Assembly: GCA_029862125.1 (NCBI GenBank)
Contig: JAOTXY010000001.1
Coordinates: 46,114 to 110,113, forward strand
From: Gammaproteobacteria bacterium
GTDB lineage: Bacteria > Pseudomonadota > Gammaproteobacteria > GCA-001735895
Direction: 5' to 3'
DNA: 64,000 bases
The notes under the pieces are model-generated. The model did no database searches, had not been told where the DNA came from, and was given only the letters and a program-made list of their open reading frames with translations. Shown here in pieces: positions 27,728 through 36,286 of this stretch. Every line of letters begins with the position of its first letter. Positions within the stretch are counted from its first letter, which is position 1. Both the position numbers and the translations under genes were made by a program.

Positions 27728-28732
27728 ATGTTTAAAATCTACCTGGTGAAGATAACCAGTATCTTCACTCTAGCGCTGTGCGCGATTCTCACGAGCCTGT
27801 CTGTTAACGCGGCCGGGCTCAAGCCGACCGAGATCACGGTTGCCTATGTTCAGCAGTGGCCGACGCCAAACCGGTTTGCACAGGCGAAAATGATTTTTGA
27901 CGAAGCACTCGGGCTCAAGGTTAACTGGGTCGCCCTTGCCGACGGTACCGAAATGACTGCGGCGATGGCATCGGGTGATGTACAGATTGCCTACGCGCAG
28001 GGTCAATTGCCTTTCCTGGTCGGCATAAGCGGCGGAAACGATTTGAGCATGGTCGCTATCGCGGTCAGTTACCCGGAAAATGATAATTGCGTCCTGCGCG
28101 ACGATGCCGGTGTTACCCAGGTCAATGCAGTGCAGCTCGCGGGCCGGAAGATTGCAATCCAGGTTGGCAGTATCACGCATTACCGGTTGCTAAAAATCCT
28201 GGGCCACCTGGGCCTCGACTCAACCGAAGTCAAAATATTGCCGATGCCCGACGACGCTGCTTCGGCCTATGCGTTAGAACATGGCCACGTAGCAATGGCC
28301 TGTGCCTCCGGCAGCGCATTGCGCAGCATGTATGGGTCAGGCAAGCCGCTGATGACGGGTGCCGAACTTGAGGCCATCGGTCTCAGGTTGTTCGATATCG
28401 TCACGGTGCCAACGAAGTTCGCGACCGAGCACTCCGAAATCGTGCAGGCTTTTATCGACGTCACCGAGGCCTCCAATAAGCAGTGGATGAAACACCCCGA
28501 ATCGATGCAAGCGGTTATCGCGAGTGCCGCCGGTTTGAACCTTGAGGACAGCAAACTGATTATGCAGGATCTTGACTTCCCACTGGCCGAGGAACAGAAA
28601 TCGATTGCATGGATGGATGGCCTGGTTCCGACTTATATCAGGGACCTCGCCGAGTTTTTCGTCGAGCAGGGCCAGCTCGACAAGTCACTGAATAGCTATG
28701 ACCGTTTTATCACCACCCGATTTTTACGATAA
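27728..28732 (+). CDS. Taurine-type ABC transporter solute-binding protein (TauA-like)
   Basis: This 334-residue periplasmic binding protein has a signal peptide ending near LSVNAAG and a TauA/SsuA/NMT1-like fold, shown by ITVAYVQQWPTPNRFAQAK, VNWVALADGTEMTAAMASGDVQIAYAQGQLPFLVGI and LAGRKIAIQVGSITHYRLLKILGHLGL. It follows tpa closely, so taurine is the likely ligand. Neither the permease nor the ATPase gene (tauC, tauB) is adjacent or anywhere in the window, so the rest of the transporter is elsewhere or shared. Confidence 0.88.
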   Translation: MFKIYLVKITSIFTLALCAILTSLSVNAAGLKPTEITVAYVQQWPTPNRFAQAKMIFDEALGLKVNWVALADGTEMTAAMASGDVQIAYAQGQLPFLVGISGGNDLSMVAIAVSYPENDNCVLRDDAGVTQVNAVQLAGRKIAIQVGSITHYRLLKILGHLGLDSTEVKILPMPDDAASAYALEHGHVAMACASGSALRSMYGSGKPLMTGAELEAIGLRLFDIVTVPTKFATEHSEIVQAFIDVTEASNKQWMKHPESMQAVIASAAGLNLEDSKLIMQDLDFPLAEEQKSIAWMDGLVPTYIRDLAEFFVEQGQLDKSLNSYDRFITTRFLR

Positions 28733-28786
28733 CAGATCGCTTGATACCCTGCGCGTGATTTGGTGATCGCGCCGGAGATTCCCGAA

Positions 28787-29515
28787 ATGCAAATAACCGA
28801 TGTTGTTGCGGGCCTCGGCGCGAATGAATTTCTGTTCGTCGAATCCGGGCAGGCAAAGGGCTTGCTGTCATCAATCGCGGCAACACCGATCGGTGACGAC
28901 CAGGTATTTCTCGACAGTTGGAATCGGCTCGAGGAAGATCAATACATGGCCGACGGCGGCAAGTATCGCAAGCGTCGGCACGCGACCTACGCCATTTGGA
29001 ACGCGGGTGAACGGGCGCAGTTGATGCCCTACCAGCCGCACTATCAAACCGTTGATTACAATCCGCTGAACGGCGGGGTGGCACGTTACTTCGCGCCGAT
29101 TCTGGATGACTTGCACCAGAGCATGACACTGGCCGCATTGCTTGAATTCGGCAACCAGGTTTTCAGCCAGCTCTTGGGTAATCAGCAGTGGCATATCGAG
29201 CTGCACCAGTTTCGAATCGAGGCGCGCGACGGCCGACTCGGCAAACCGACGCCGGAAGGCGTGCATCGAGACGGCGTTAATTTCGTCATCGTGGTAATGG
29301 TGAAGCGCGTCAACATCGACAGCGGGGCGACAACGATATTCGACGCCGATAACAGGCAGATCGGTGAATTCATGTTGCGTCAACCATTCGATATGGCGCT
29401 GGTAAACGACCGTCGCTGCTATCATGGAGTAACCCCGATTATCCAGATCGATGCGGGTGCCGAGGCCTTCCGCGACGTACTCGTGATCACCTTCAAAAAC
29501 AGGGAATCGGTGTAA
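28787..29515 (+). CDS. 2-oxoglutarate/Fe(II) dioxygenase (2OG-Fe_Oxy_2 family)
   Basis: This protein of about 242 residues has the iron-binding HxD in EGVHRDGVNFVIVVMVKR, a distal His in DRRCYHGVTPI and a 2OG-binding-type Arg in AFRDVLVITFKNR. This pattern fits the family that includes amino-acid hydroxylases such as isoleucine dioxygenase. It is not the TauD family, so direct oxygenolytic taurine cleavage should not be assumed. ATG 28787 lies after GGAG and is preferred; TTG 28760 is possible. It follows the solute-binding gene by 54 bp. The substrate is unknown. Confidence 0.82.
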   Translation: MQITDVVAGLGANEFLFVESGQAKGLLSSIAATPIGDDQVFLDSWNRLEEDQYMADGGKYRKRRHATYAIWNAGERAQLMPYQPHYQTVDYNPLNGGVARYFAPILDDLHQSMTLAALLEFGNQVFSQLLGNQQWHIELHQFRIEARDGRLGKPTPEGVHRDGVNFVIVVMVKRVNIDSGATTIFDADNRQIGEFMLRQPFDMALVNDRRCYHGVTPIIQIDAGAEAFRDVLVITFKNRESV

Positions 29516-29610
29516 AAAACGTTATTTTGTTTGGCCATAACTGATTTATAATTCGCCGGCTTTCAAGTCGACCAACAGGCTAACCGAGGTTTATCGTGGA
29601 AAGAGAGGCA

Positions 29611-31242
29611 ATGAATTTTGATGTCGTCATCGTCGGCGCTGGACCGTCGGGGCTGACCATGGGGATCCGCCTGGCACAACTGGCGCAGGAAAAGGAACGT
29701 GAACTCACGATTTGTATCCTCGAAAAGGGTGCCGAAGTCGGTGCGCATATTCTTTCCGGGGCCGTGGTCGAACCGCGCACGCTCAGCGAGTTAATTCCCG
29801 ACTGGAAGGAAAAAGGTGCGCCGCTGAACGTGGCGGTCAAGTCTGACCAGTTCAAGTTCCTGACCGCATCGGGTTCGTTTTCGATGCCGACACCGCCACA
29901 GATGCATAATCAAGGTAACTATATTATCAGCCTCGGAAATCTGTGCCGCTGGCTCGCCGAGCAGGCCGAGGAGCTGGGGGTAGAGATTTTCCCGGGCTTC
30001 GCCGCGGCCGAGGTGCTTTACGATGAAAGCGGTGCGGTGCGGGGAGTTGCGACGGGTGATATGGGAATTGGCAAGGATGGCGAACCCGGTGAAAGCTTTG
30101 AGCCCGGGGTCGAATTAATCGGTCGCCAGACGATCTTCGCCGAGGGTTGTCGTGGCTCGCTCAGCGGTGAGCTGATGCAGAAATTCAACCTGCGAGAGGG
30201 GGTTGAACCACAAACCTACGGCATCGGTATCAAGGAAATCTGGGAAGTCAAACCCGAGCTGCATGACCAGGGTGCGACCCTGCATACCATCGGTTGGCCG
30301 CTCAAGTCCGATACCTACGGCGGTTCGTTTCTCTACCATAACGAAAACAACCAGGTTGCGGTTGGATTCGTTATCGGGCTGGATTATCGGAACCCGCATT
30401 TAAGCCCATTTGATGAATTTCAGCGCTTTAAGAACCATCCGGATATTCGCCCGATCTTCGAAGGGGGTACCCGCGTTTCTTATGGTGCGCGCGCCATTTC
30501 GGAAGGTGGCTTGCAGTCGATTCCAAAGCTGACTTTCCCGGGTGGCCTGTTGATTGGTGATACCGCCGGCTTTCTCAATGTTCCGAAAATCAAGGGCACC
30601 CATACCTCGATGAAATCGGCGATGCTCGCCGCCGAGGCCGTGTTTGAACTGCTGCCAGCCGATTACGACGAGGAGAACCCGGGCGCTGCGCTCGAGGCGA
30701 CTGCCTATCCAGAGCAATTAAAGCAATCCTGGCTGTGGCGGGAGTTGCACCAGGTGCGCAACATTCGGCCTGCTTTCCAGAAAGGGCTGTGGTGGGGATT
30801 GATTAACGCGGCGCTTGAAACTTATATATTCCGTGGTAAGGCGCCCTGGACCATGGGTCATCATGCGGACCATGAGCAGATCGGCAACAAAAACGACTAC
30901 CCGGTGATAGAATACCCCAGGCCCGACGGAGTCATCAGCTTCGATCGTTCGTCTTCGGTTTACCTGTCCGGTACCTATCATGACGATAATCAACCCGCGC
31001 ATTTACGTCTGCGTGATGACAGCGTACCGATTGCGTTGAACCTCGAGAAATACGATGCGCCCGAACAGCGCTACTGCCCGGCCGGGGTCTATGAAATTGT
31101 TGAAGTTGACGGCAATCCTGCGCTGCAGATCAATGCGCAGAACTGCGTGCATTGCAAAACCTGCGATATCAAGGATCCCAGCCAGAACATTCACTGGACC
31201 GTACCGGAAGGCGGTGGTGGGCCTGCTTATCCCAATATGTGA
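29611..31242 (+). CDS. Electron transfer flavoprotein-ubiquinone oxidoreductase
   Basis: This protein of about 543 residues passes electrons from ETF to ubiquinone at the inner membrane. It has the N-terminal FAD motif VVIVGAGPSGLTMGIRLAQL and an early ILEKGAEVGAHILSGAV segment. The quinone-binding and FAD regions follow, with GDTAGFLNVPKIKGTHTSMKSAMLAAEA. The C-terminal 4Fe-4S site is formed by RYCPAGVYE and QNCVHCKTCDIKDPSQNIHW. ATG 29611 follows GAGAGG; GTG 29596 would add five residues. No etfAB gene is seen nearby. The stop codon lies at the start of a long perfect inverted repeat. Confidence 0.95.
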   Translation: MNFDVVIVGAGPSGLTMGIRLAQLAQEKERELTICILEKGAEVGAHILSGAVVEPRTLSELIPDWKEKGAPLNVAVKSDQFKFLTASGSFSMPTPPQMHNQGNYIISLGNLCRWLAEQAEELGVEIFPGFAAAEVLYDESGAVRGVATGDMGIGKDGEPGESFEPGVELIGRQTIFAEGCRGSLSGELMQKFNLREGVEPQTYGIGIKEIWEVKPELHDQGATLHTIGWPLKSDTYGGSFLYHNENNQVAVGFVIGLDYRNPHLSPFDEFQRFKNHPDIRPIFEGGTRVSYGARAISEGGLQSIPKLTFPGGLLIGDTAGFLNVPKIKGTHTSMKSAMLAAEAVFELLPADYDEENPGAALEATAYPEQLKQSWLWRELHQVRNIRPAFQKGLWWGLINAALETYIFRGKAPWTMGHHADHEQIGNKNDYPVIEYPRPDGVISFDRSSSVYLSGTYHDDNQPAHLRLRDDSVPIALNLEKYDAPEQRYCPAGVYEIVEVDGNPALQINAQNCVHCKTCDIKDPSQNIHWTVPEGGGGPAYPNM

Positions 31243-31295
31243 CAAACCGAGGTACATTCCCGAGTTATATACTCGGGAATGTACCTCGGTTTGTC
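31241..31295. repeat. Perfect 25-bp inverted repeat at the end of the ETF-QO gene
   Basis: Arms 31241-31265 and 31271-31295 are exact reverse complements with a TATAT loop. The left arm includes the last two bases of the TGA stop. The stem includes GAGGTACATTCCCGAG. It may act as a 3' stabiliser or terminator for the ETF-QO transcript; there is no T-run directly after it. Confidence 0.85.
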
Positions 31296-31331
31296 ATCCC
31301 GGAAACGCCGCCAGGCGTTATCCGGGATCTT
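31293..31331. repeat. Palindromic repeat, GGAAACGCC variant
   Basis: A member of the GTCATC...GGGATCTT repeat class with the longer imperfect stem ATCCCGGAAACGCC/GGCGTTATCCGGGAT. It abuts the 25-bp inverted repeat. Confidence 0.75.
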
Positions 31332-31403
31332 GCGACCTGTCGTCGTTGCCTGGTCAATGGGTCGGTGACCAAAAAAAAGAACTAATCCCCCGCTGGAGCC
31401 ACA

Positions 31404-31447
31404 ACGCATCCAGGATGACCGCTATGGATGTGAGCGGTCCGATGCGT
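31404..31447. other. Nested inverted repeats in the 31.3-31.6 kb gap
   Basis: ACGCATC (31404-31410) pairs with GATGCGT (31441-31447), and inside it GACCGCT (31417-31423) pairs with AGCGGTC (31433-31439). A further AAAAAGC/GCTTTTT pair lies at about 31455-31482. The 344-base gap between ETF-QO and the isomerase therefore consists mostly of structured elements and contains no supported gene. Confidence 0.6.
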
Positions 31448-31520
31448 CGGCATGAAAAAGCACTGCTGGGAGCGGCTTTTTTCTTGCAACTTACTGTTTT
31501 TTAATGGGATTTAGGCCCAC

Positions 31521-31559
31521 AAAAAAAAGGGAACTGACCCCACGCGGGGGCCAGCTCCC
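31521..31559 (-). terminator. Rho-independent terminator-like hairpin, minus strand
   Basis: Read on the minus strand, GGGAGCTGGCCCC and GGGGTCAGTTCCC pair (with G-U pairs) around a short loop and run into eight Ts. No minus-strand gene ends just upstream, so it could instead be part of a dispersed repeat or the 5' leader of the downstream plus-strand gene. Confidence 0.5.
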
Positions 31560-31586
31560 AGTAGTCTGTTCTCTTAGGAGAGAACA

Positions 31587-31931
31587 ATGCCTCACTGTAT
31601 TATAGATTACTCCCCGGAGGTTGCAGGACAGATCGATATCGATATCCTGCTCGATGCGGTGCACCAGGGCGCAATGGAGTCGGATCTGTTCCCTGAATAT
31701 GACATTAAAACCCGCGCGCTCGCTTACCCGCACCATCGCACCGGGCAAACCCGTGATTCATTTGTCCATGTCGCGCTGCACCTGCTTTCCGGGCGCAGCG
31801 ACGCACAAAAATCGATGCTCAGCGAATGCGTACTCGGCCGCATCGAGCCGCTGTTACCGCGAGTCGTCAGCGTCAGCGTGGAGATCCTCGATATTCATCG
31901 CGAGAGCTACCGCAAGCGCGTACTTGAATAG
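31587..31931 (+). CDS. hpcD: 5-carboxymethyl-2-hydroxymuconate isomerase-like protein
   Basis: This 114-residue member of the CHMI family (tautomerase superfamily) has the N-terminal catalytic-type proline after Met (MPHCIIDYSP). Other family segments are LLDAVHQGAMESDLFPEYDIKTRALAYPHHRTGQTRDSFVHVALHLLSGRS and RVVSVSVEILDIHRESYRKR. CHMI isomerises a ring-cleavage product of homoprotocatechuate degradation. No other gene of that pathway is nearby, so the in vivo role is uncertain. The TTAGGAGAG ribosome-binding site lies just before ATG 31587. Repeats flank the gene on both sides. Confidence 0.88.
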   Translation: MPHCIIDYSPEVAGQIDIDILLDAVHQGAMESDLFPEYDIKTRALAYPHHRTGQTRDSFVHVALHLLSGRSDAQKSMLSECVLGRIEPLLPRVVSVSVEILDIHRESYRKRVLE

Positions 31932-31942
31932 GTACCATACTG

Positions 31943-32096
31943 TCATTCCGGTATAAGATTCCCGCTTGCGCGGGAATGACTCCTAAAATTGCATCCCCGC
32001 AGACTTAAGCCGTCATCCCCGCGTAAGCGGCGGTCCGACGTATCGGGATCTTGCAATAGAGGCGCGTTATGAGATTCCCGCTTGTGCGGGAATGAC
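31943..32096. repeat. Palindromic repeat cluster, includes insert-bearing copy
   Basis: Copies lie at 31957-31980 (GCGGGAAT type), 32012-32056 and 32073-32096. The middle copy contains the 15-bp CGGTCCGACGTATCG at 32031-32045. The cluster separates the plus-strand isomerase gene from the convergent kinase gene. Confidence 0.9.
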
Positions 32097-32107
32097 TCCA
32101 AATAACA

Positions 32108-33133
32108 TTATTCCGAATGACAGGTCTCATGGAAGGCCTCATGTGCCTCGCTGCATGTAATTCCCTGCAGCCTCTCAAGCAGGTCCCAGCTCTGCTGCTG
32201 GTCAATACTGAGGTAGTCGTTGTCGGGTTCAAGTCGGCGTTGATGGGCACAGATACAGACGCTCATGCACAGGCGCATACAGATCAGGTCGAAAAGCAGG
32301 CCGATCTCGGTTGCGGTCAGTGGCAGTGCCCGGTGGTAGCCACCCACCAGTGCTTGCGCGGCACGCAGCGGATCCGGTTCGTCAAGCATCGCGTAGGCGG
32401 CGGCGATTGCCGGTTCTACCACGAGCCATAAATCCAGCATATCGCCGAAATCGATAATGCTGAGTACCTGCTGACCGCTGTCATCCACAATAACGTTTTG
32501 TCGATTGGCGTCGTTATGGATGACGGCACGTCTGAGCTCATTTTGTACCGGCAGCACGCGTTCGCGAAAGCCATCTTCGAAATGTTCAACCAGTGAGCGT
32601 TCGGCGGTACCCGTCAGCAGGGGTTTATAGTCCTCGAGCACCGCCATTGCCGATTCCATGTTCCACAGCAGGGGTCGCTCCAGTCCCGGGTGCGAAAACC
32701 CGGCAAGTGCCTGGTCGAGTAGCGCGAGCCGCCGTCCCAGGTCCCCCAGCAACTCCGGTTTTGACTCGTCGAAGTCGGCCCACAGATGTCCGTCGATGAA
32801 TGGCAGTGCACGACAGTAATGTTCGTTGTCCTGCGTGTCGCGTGCCGTTTCGATGAGGTTTCCTTTAACCGACTCAAGCGCCGTTGCGACCATTGGAAAT
32901 ACCTGTGCCTCGGCCAGTCTTTGAAACACCTGGTGCTGACATTCGAGCATCGCCGGCGATTCCTGGGCGTTGGCAATCTTGAAAACGAATCTGCCGCGTG
33001 CGTCATCAATCAGGAAATTCAAATCGCGTTCGCCGTGGAGTTGCTTCATCGCTCCTTCGAGCGCAAACAGACGCCGCGCAATTTCGGCAACTTCGGTTGC
33101 ATCGAACTCCGGTAATAAGCAGCTATCTGACAT
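32108..33133 (-). CDS. APH-fold phosphotransferase
   Basis: This 341-residue member of the aminoglycoside phosphotransferase/choline kinase fold has the Brenner-type catalytic loop AVIHNDANRQNVIV and the metal-binding VLSIIDFGDM. The N-lobe is recognisable from LNFLIDDARGRFVFKIANA, with the ATP-contacting Lys. It resembles stand-alone homologues of the hydroxylysine kinase group that are often fused to class III aminotransferases. The substrate is not deducible; a small amino or hydroxy compound is more likely than an antibiotic. It is a single gene on the minus strand. Confidence 0.82.
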   Translation of the reverse strand: MSDSCLLPEFDATEVAEIARRLFALEGAMKQLHGERDLNFLIDDARGRFVFKIANAQESPAMLECQHQVFQRLAEAQVFPMVATALESVKGNLIETARDTQDNEHYCRALPFIDGHLWADFDESKPELLGDLGRRLALLDQALAGFSHPGLERPLLWNMESAMAVLEDYKPLLTGTAERSLVEHFEDGFRERVLPVQNELRRAVIHNDANRQNVIVDDSGQQVLSIIDFGDMLDLWLVVEPAIAAAYAMLDEPDPLRAAQALVGGYHRALPLTATEIGLLFDLICMRLCMSVCICAHQRRLEPDNDYLSIDQQQSWDLLERLQGITCSEAHEAFHETCHSE

Positions 33134-33462
33134 AGCTATTCGATTTAAAGATGCTCATGGAAAACAGGTGCCTCAAGAAAGCAGGATTTTTTCGCGAGTG
33201 CAAGAAAGCGCCGCGCGCAGAACCGCAGTTTACACGGGAGTAAATGAGGATACGACCGGGCTGGCGCACCAGCACGGTGCTTATGTACAGGATGTACGGT
33301 ATGCCGATTTTGCAGGAGCAAAAATCGGCGACGCGGCAATCGCGGAAAAAGACAATTTCTTGAGGTACCGTGTCGCAAATGGTTAACTAGCGGTCGTGGA
33401 CTGTCACATGTGCTAAATATATAGTCCGAAGGCTTAGAGTCCAATAATATCTGGAGTTATCA
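33134..33462. other. 329-base gap with structured, possibly repeat-derived sequence
   Basis: No gene is supported. An inverted repeat GCCGATTTTGC/GCAAAAATCGGC (about 33302-33330, loop AGGA) and the short palindrome GTACAGGATGTAC precede it. The minus strand reads through stretches that resemble intergenic sequence I associate with other marine gammaproteobacteria, but I cannot verify that. Confidence 0.4.
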
Positions 33463-35493
33463 ATGTCGCTTCGTCTTGGGATCGACACCGGCGGTACCTT
33501 TACCGACGCGGTTCTGGTTGATGACAACAAGCAAATCGTCAACGCCGAGAAAAGCCTTACCACGCGCTTTGACTTGAGTCACGGCATCGGTGACGTGATA
33601 GCGAAATTACCGGGCGCCGCGCTTGCCGAAGTGACCATGGTTTCGCTGTCCACCACGCTGACTACCAATTCGGTCGTAGAAGATCTTGGTGCGCCTGTCT
33701 GCGTGCTGTTGCCGGGCTATACCGATGAACAGATCAGGCAAAGTGGTTTACTGGATATATTATCGGCGCAGATGGTTGTAACCCTCGAAGGCGGCTTCGA
33801 CGCGGTTGGCCGCGAACACAGGCCGCTCGACGAAAGCGGTGCGCGTGAAGCGATTGAAAAGTTGCAGGACCAGGTCTCCGCATTCGCGATTTCAAGCATG
33901 TTCGGCACGCGAAACTCGAGTCATGAAAACCGTATCAAGCAACTCGTAATCGAGTTGACCGACATGCCGGTTATCTGCGGGCATGAGCTGGCATCGAACC
34001 TGGGGGCCCCGCGTCGCGCCTTAACCGCTGCTTTGAACGCGCGCATGGTGCCACCGATCAGGGAACTTATCGGCTCGGTACAGAAAATTCTCGCGCGCCA
34101 CGAAATCGATGCGCCGTTGATGCTGGTAAAAGGTGACGGTTCGCTCGCCAGCCTGGAAAACGCGATCGAAAAGCCGATCGGAACCGTGCTTTCCGGTCCT
34201 GCCGCGAGCGTGATCGGAGCTTGTCGGTTGTCAGGACTCGACAACGCGATCATCGCTGATATGGGTGGCACCACGACCGATATCGCGATCGTCAGCAATG
34301 GTCAACCGCAGCTGTGCGAGGATGGCGCCAGGATTGGCGACTGGCAACCGATGGTCGAGGCGGTGCGCGTCAATTCAATCGGACTCGGCGGCGATAGCGA
34401 AATCCATTTTGGCGGTCACAAGGGATTGTCGCTGGGGCCCCGACGGGTTGTTCCGACCAGCCTGCTGGGCCACCTCCATCCCGAGATCATTCCGAAACTG
34501 GAATTGCAACTCGAGGGCATGGCCAGTGCCCGCAGTAATCGCTTCGTCATGCGCCTGGAAAACAACCAGGCATTGTTGCAACAGCTTAACGCGACTGAAC
34601 TCGAAGCCTGGGAACTGTTATCGGACAAGCCGATTGAACTCGACGCAATCGTGCTGGAAGATCGAACTTATGCCCGCGCACTGGCCAAGTTGAAACGGCT
34701 CGGATTGGCAATCTATAGCGGATTTACTCCCACCGACGCGATTCATGTGCTCGGCATCAATTCACACTGGGACAAGCGCGCGGCTGAACTCTCGGCACGC
34801 ATCTGGATGCGCCAGATGCGCTTCCTTTATGGTTACGGAAAATGGGACAGCGATGATGTCGAAACCGCCTGTACCCAGGTTTACGACCTCGTGATCTCGA
34901 CTATTCGGCGTTTGCTGGTCGAGGTCGGGTTGAACGAATTCGACTTGAACAGCAAATCGAGCAAGGCCGGAGGTATTGTCGACACCATTACGCGCATGGT
35001 GACAGACAGCCATGAATCAAAGGGGCGCAAGCCCCTGTTCAAACTGGATTTTGCCAGCGACTACCCGATCGTCGCGGTGGGCGCACCGGCTGCGAGTTAT
35101 TACCGGGATGTTGCCGATAGTATGTTTATCGGTCTGCACCTGCCCGAACATGCCGATGTCGCCAATGCCTTTGGCGCTGTCATGGGAAGCGTGATTCAGC
35201 GCGCGCAGGTTACGGTAACGCAGCCCCAGCACGGCACCTTCTGCCTGTTTCACCAGGATGAGCCAAAACATTTCGACAACCTCGAGGATGCCAGGCACGA
35301 AGCAGAACAGATCGTTTACCTGGTGGCACAACAAAAAGCGCTTGCGGCAGGGGCCATCGATCCAACCGTGACGCTCGAATTTGACGACATCCATGTGAAG
35401 GACGAAATCGACGGTGAATTGTTCCTCGAGTCGACCGTGATTGCTACCGCCATTGGACCCGCCTGCAACTGGCGCTCGGAAACCGGCGCGTGA
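33463..35493 (+). CDS. Hydantoinase/oxoprolinase-family protein (HyuA-like)
   Basis: This 676-residue protein has the hydantoinase/oxoprolinase N-terminal region (LGIDTGGTFTDAVLVDD, about 1-180) and the main ATPase-like domain (PIGTVLSGPAASVIGACRLSG and ADMGGTTTDIAIVSNG, about 190-480), an acetate-kinase/actin-type fold. A C-terminal region of about 200 residues includes VGAPAASYYRDVADSM. HyuB, the usual partner for ATP-dependent hydantoinases, is absent. Instead a 4Fe-4S protein gene overlaps the 3' end by 4 bp. The substrate is unknown. Confidence 0.85.
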   Translation: MSLRLGIDTGGTFTDAVLVDDNKQIVNAEKSLTTRFDLSHGIGDVIAKLPGAALAEVTMVSLSTTLTTNSVVEDLGAPVCVLLPGYTDEQIRQSGLLDILSAQMVVTLEGGFDAVGREHRPLDESGAREAIEKLQDQVSAFAISSMFGTRNSSHENRIKQLVIELTDMPVICGHELASNLGAPRRALTAALNARMVPPIRELIGSVQKILARHEIDAPLMLVKGDGSLASLENAIEKPIGTVLSGPAASVIGACRLSGLDNAIIADMGGTTTDIAIVSNGQPQLCEDGARIGDWQPMVEAVRVNSIGLGGDSEIHFGGHKGLSLGPRRVVPTSLLGHLHPEIIPKLELQLEGMASARSNRFVMRLENNQALLQQLNATELEAWELLSDKPIELDAIVLEDRTYARALAKLKRLGLAIYSGFTPTDAIHVLGINSHWDKRAAELSARIWMRQMRFLYGYGKWDSDDVETACTQVYDLVISTIRRLLVEVGLNEFDLNSKSSKAGGIVDTITRMVTDSHESKGRKPLFKLDFASDYPIVAVGAPAASYYRDVADSMFIGLHLPEHADVANAFGAVMGSVIQRAQVTVTQPQHGTFCLFHQDEPKHFDNLEDARHEAEQIVYLVAQQKALAAGAIDPTVTLEFDDIHVKDEIDGELFLESTVIATAIGPACNWRSETGA

Positions 35494-36158
35494 ATCCGTC
35501 GGCAGCCCTGCAGAAATACGGGTTGTTTGTGCGTGGCGTTACCACGCTAAGTGCAGCCGAGATCGAAACCTATCGATTCCCCGAGTCAAAGCCGGCGCTG
35601 GTCCTGGTGGGTAATATCGGCTCGAGTTACTGGCCCGTATTCAGCCAGTCGCCAGAATTCCTTGATGGTGAAGCCGACCCCCTCGATCGCTGGAGTCGGC
35701 GCGTTGCCGAGGCAATTGCGGCAGAGATACCGGTAGAGCCGGTCTATCCATTTGAAGGGCCTCCCTACCACCCGTTTCAGCAGTGGGCGCAGCGTGCCGA
35801 AGCGCTCGAGCAATCGCCGATAGGGGTTATGATTCATCCCGACTACGGGCTTTGGCATTCATACCGATTTGCGCTGCTGGGCACCGAATTCGAGGTGGAT
35901 CAGGCCCAGTCCCCGGGTGCATCCCCCTGTATCAGCTGTGATGCCAAACCCTGCCTGCATCGCTGCCCCGTCGATGCCTTTGATGCCAACGGCTACGATG
36001 TCGAGTGCTGTGCAAGCTACCTGCGACAAACCCCGCAAGCCGAATGCCATTCAAGCGGTTGTCTCGCGCGTTATGCCTGCCCGATTGCGCCCGATTTGAG
36101 CTATGTGGCTGAACAGGGGCAGTTCCACTTGCAGGCCTTCTTGAACGCACGCAAATAA
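35490..36158 (+). CDS. 4Fe-4S ferredoxin-type protein coupled to the HyuA-like gene
   Basis: This 222-residue protein has a C-terminal iron-sulfur region with CISCDAKPCLHRCPVDAF, then CCASYLRQ and CHSSGCLARYACPI. The arrangement is like the ferredoxin domain of epoxyqueuosine reductase. The N-terminal 140 residues have no motif I recognise. There is no signal peptide or membrane helix, so it is probably cytoplasmic. GTG 35490 overlaps the preceding TGA, which implies that the two proteins work together. A redox role linked to the HyuA-like ATPase is inference. Confidence 0.75.
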   Translation: MNPSAALQKYGLFVRGVTTLSAAEIETYRFPESKPALVLVGNIGSSYWPVFSQSPEFLDGEADPLDRWSRRVAEAIAAEIPVEPVYPFEGPPYHPFQQWAQRAEALEQSPIGVMIHPDYGLWHSYRFALLGTEFEVDQAQSPGASPCISCDAKPCLHRCPVDAFDANGYDVECCASYLRQTPQAECHSSGCLARYACPIAPDLSYVAEQGQFHLQAFLNARK

Positions 36159-36286
36159 CTGAAAAAAAAGTGTTTTTTTGAAGCTTTTGTTTATTTTTTC
36201 TCATCTATACTTAGATTGTTGATTCAACAACAAAATTAGCGGAAAAGATAGCGGATTGACTCGCCCGTAAGGTATTACTGTTCCAT

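Noticed and set aside
28787..29515. TauD taurine dioxygenase
   Set aside because: The HxD and distal His context fits 2OG-Fe_Oxy_2, not the TauD/TfdA family, and Tpa-Xsc already provides a complete route.
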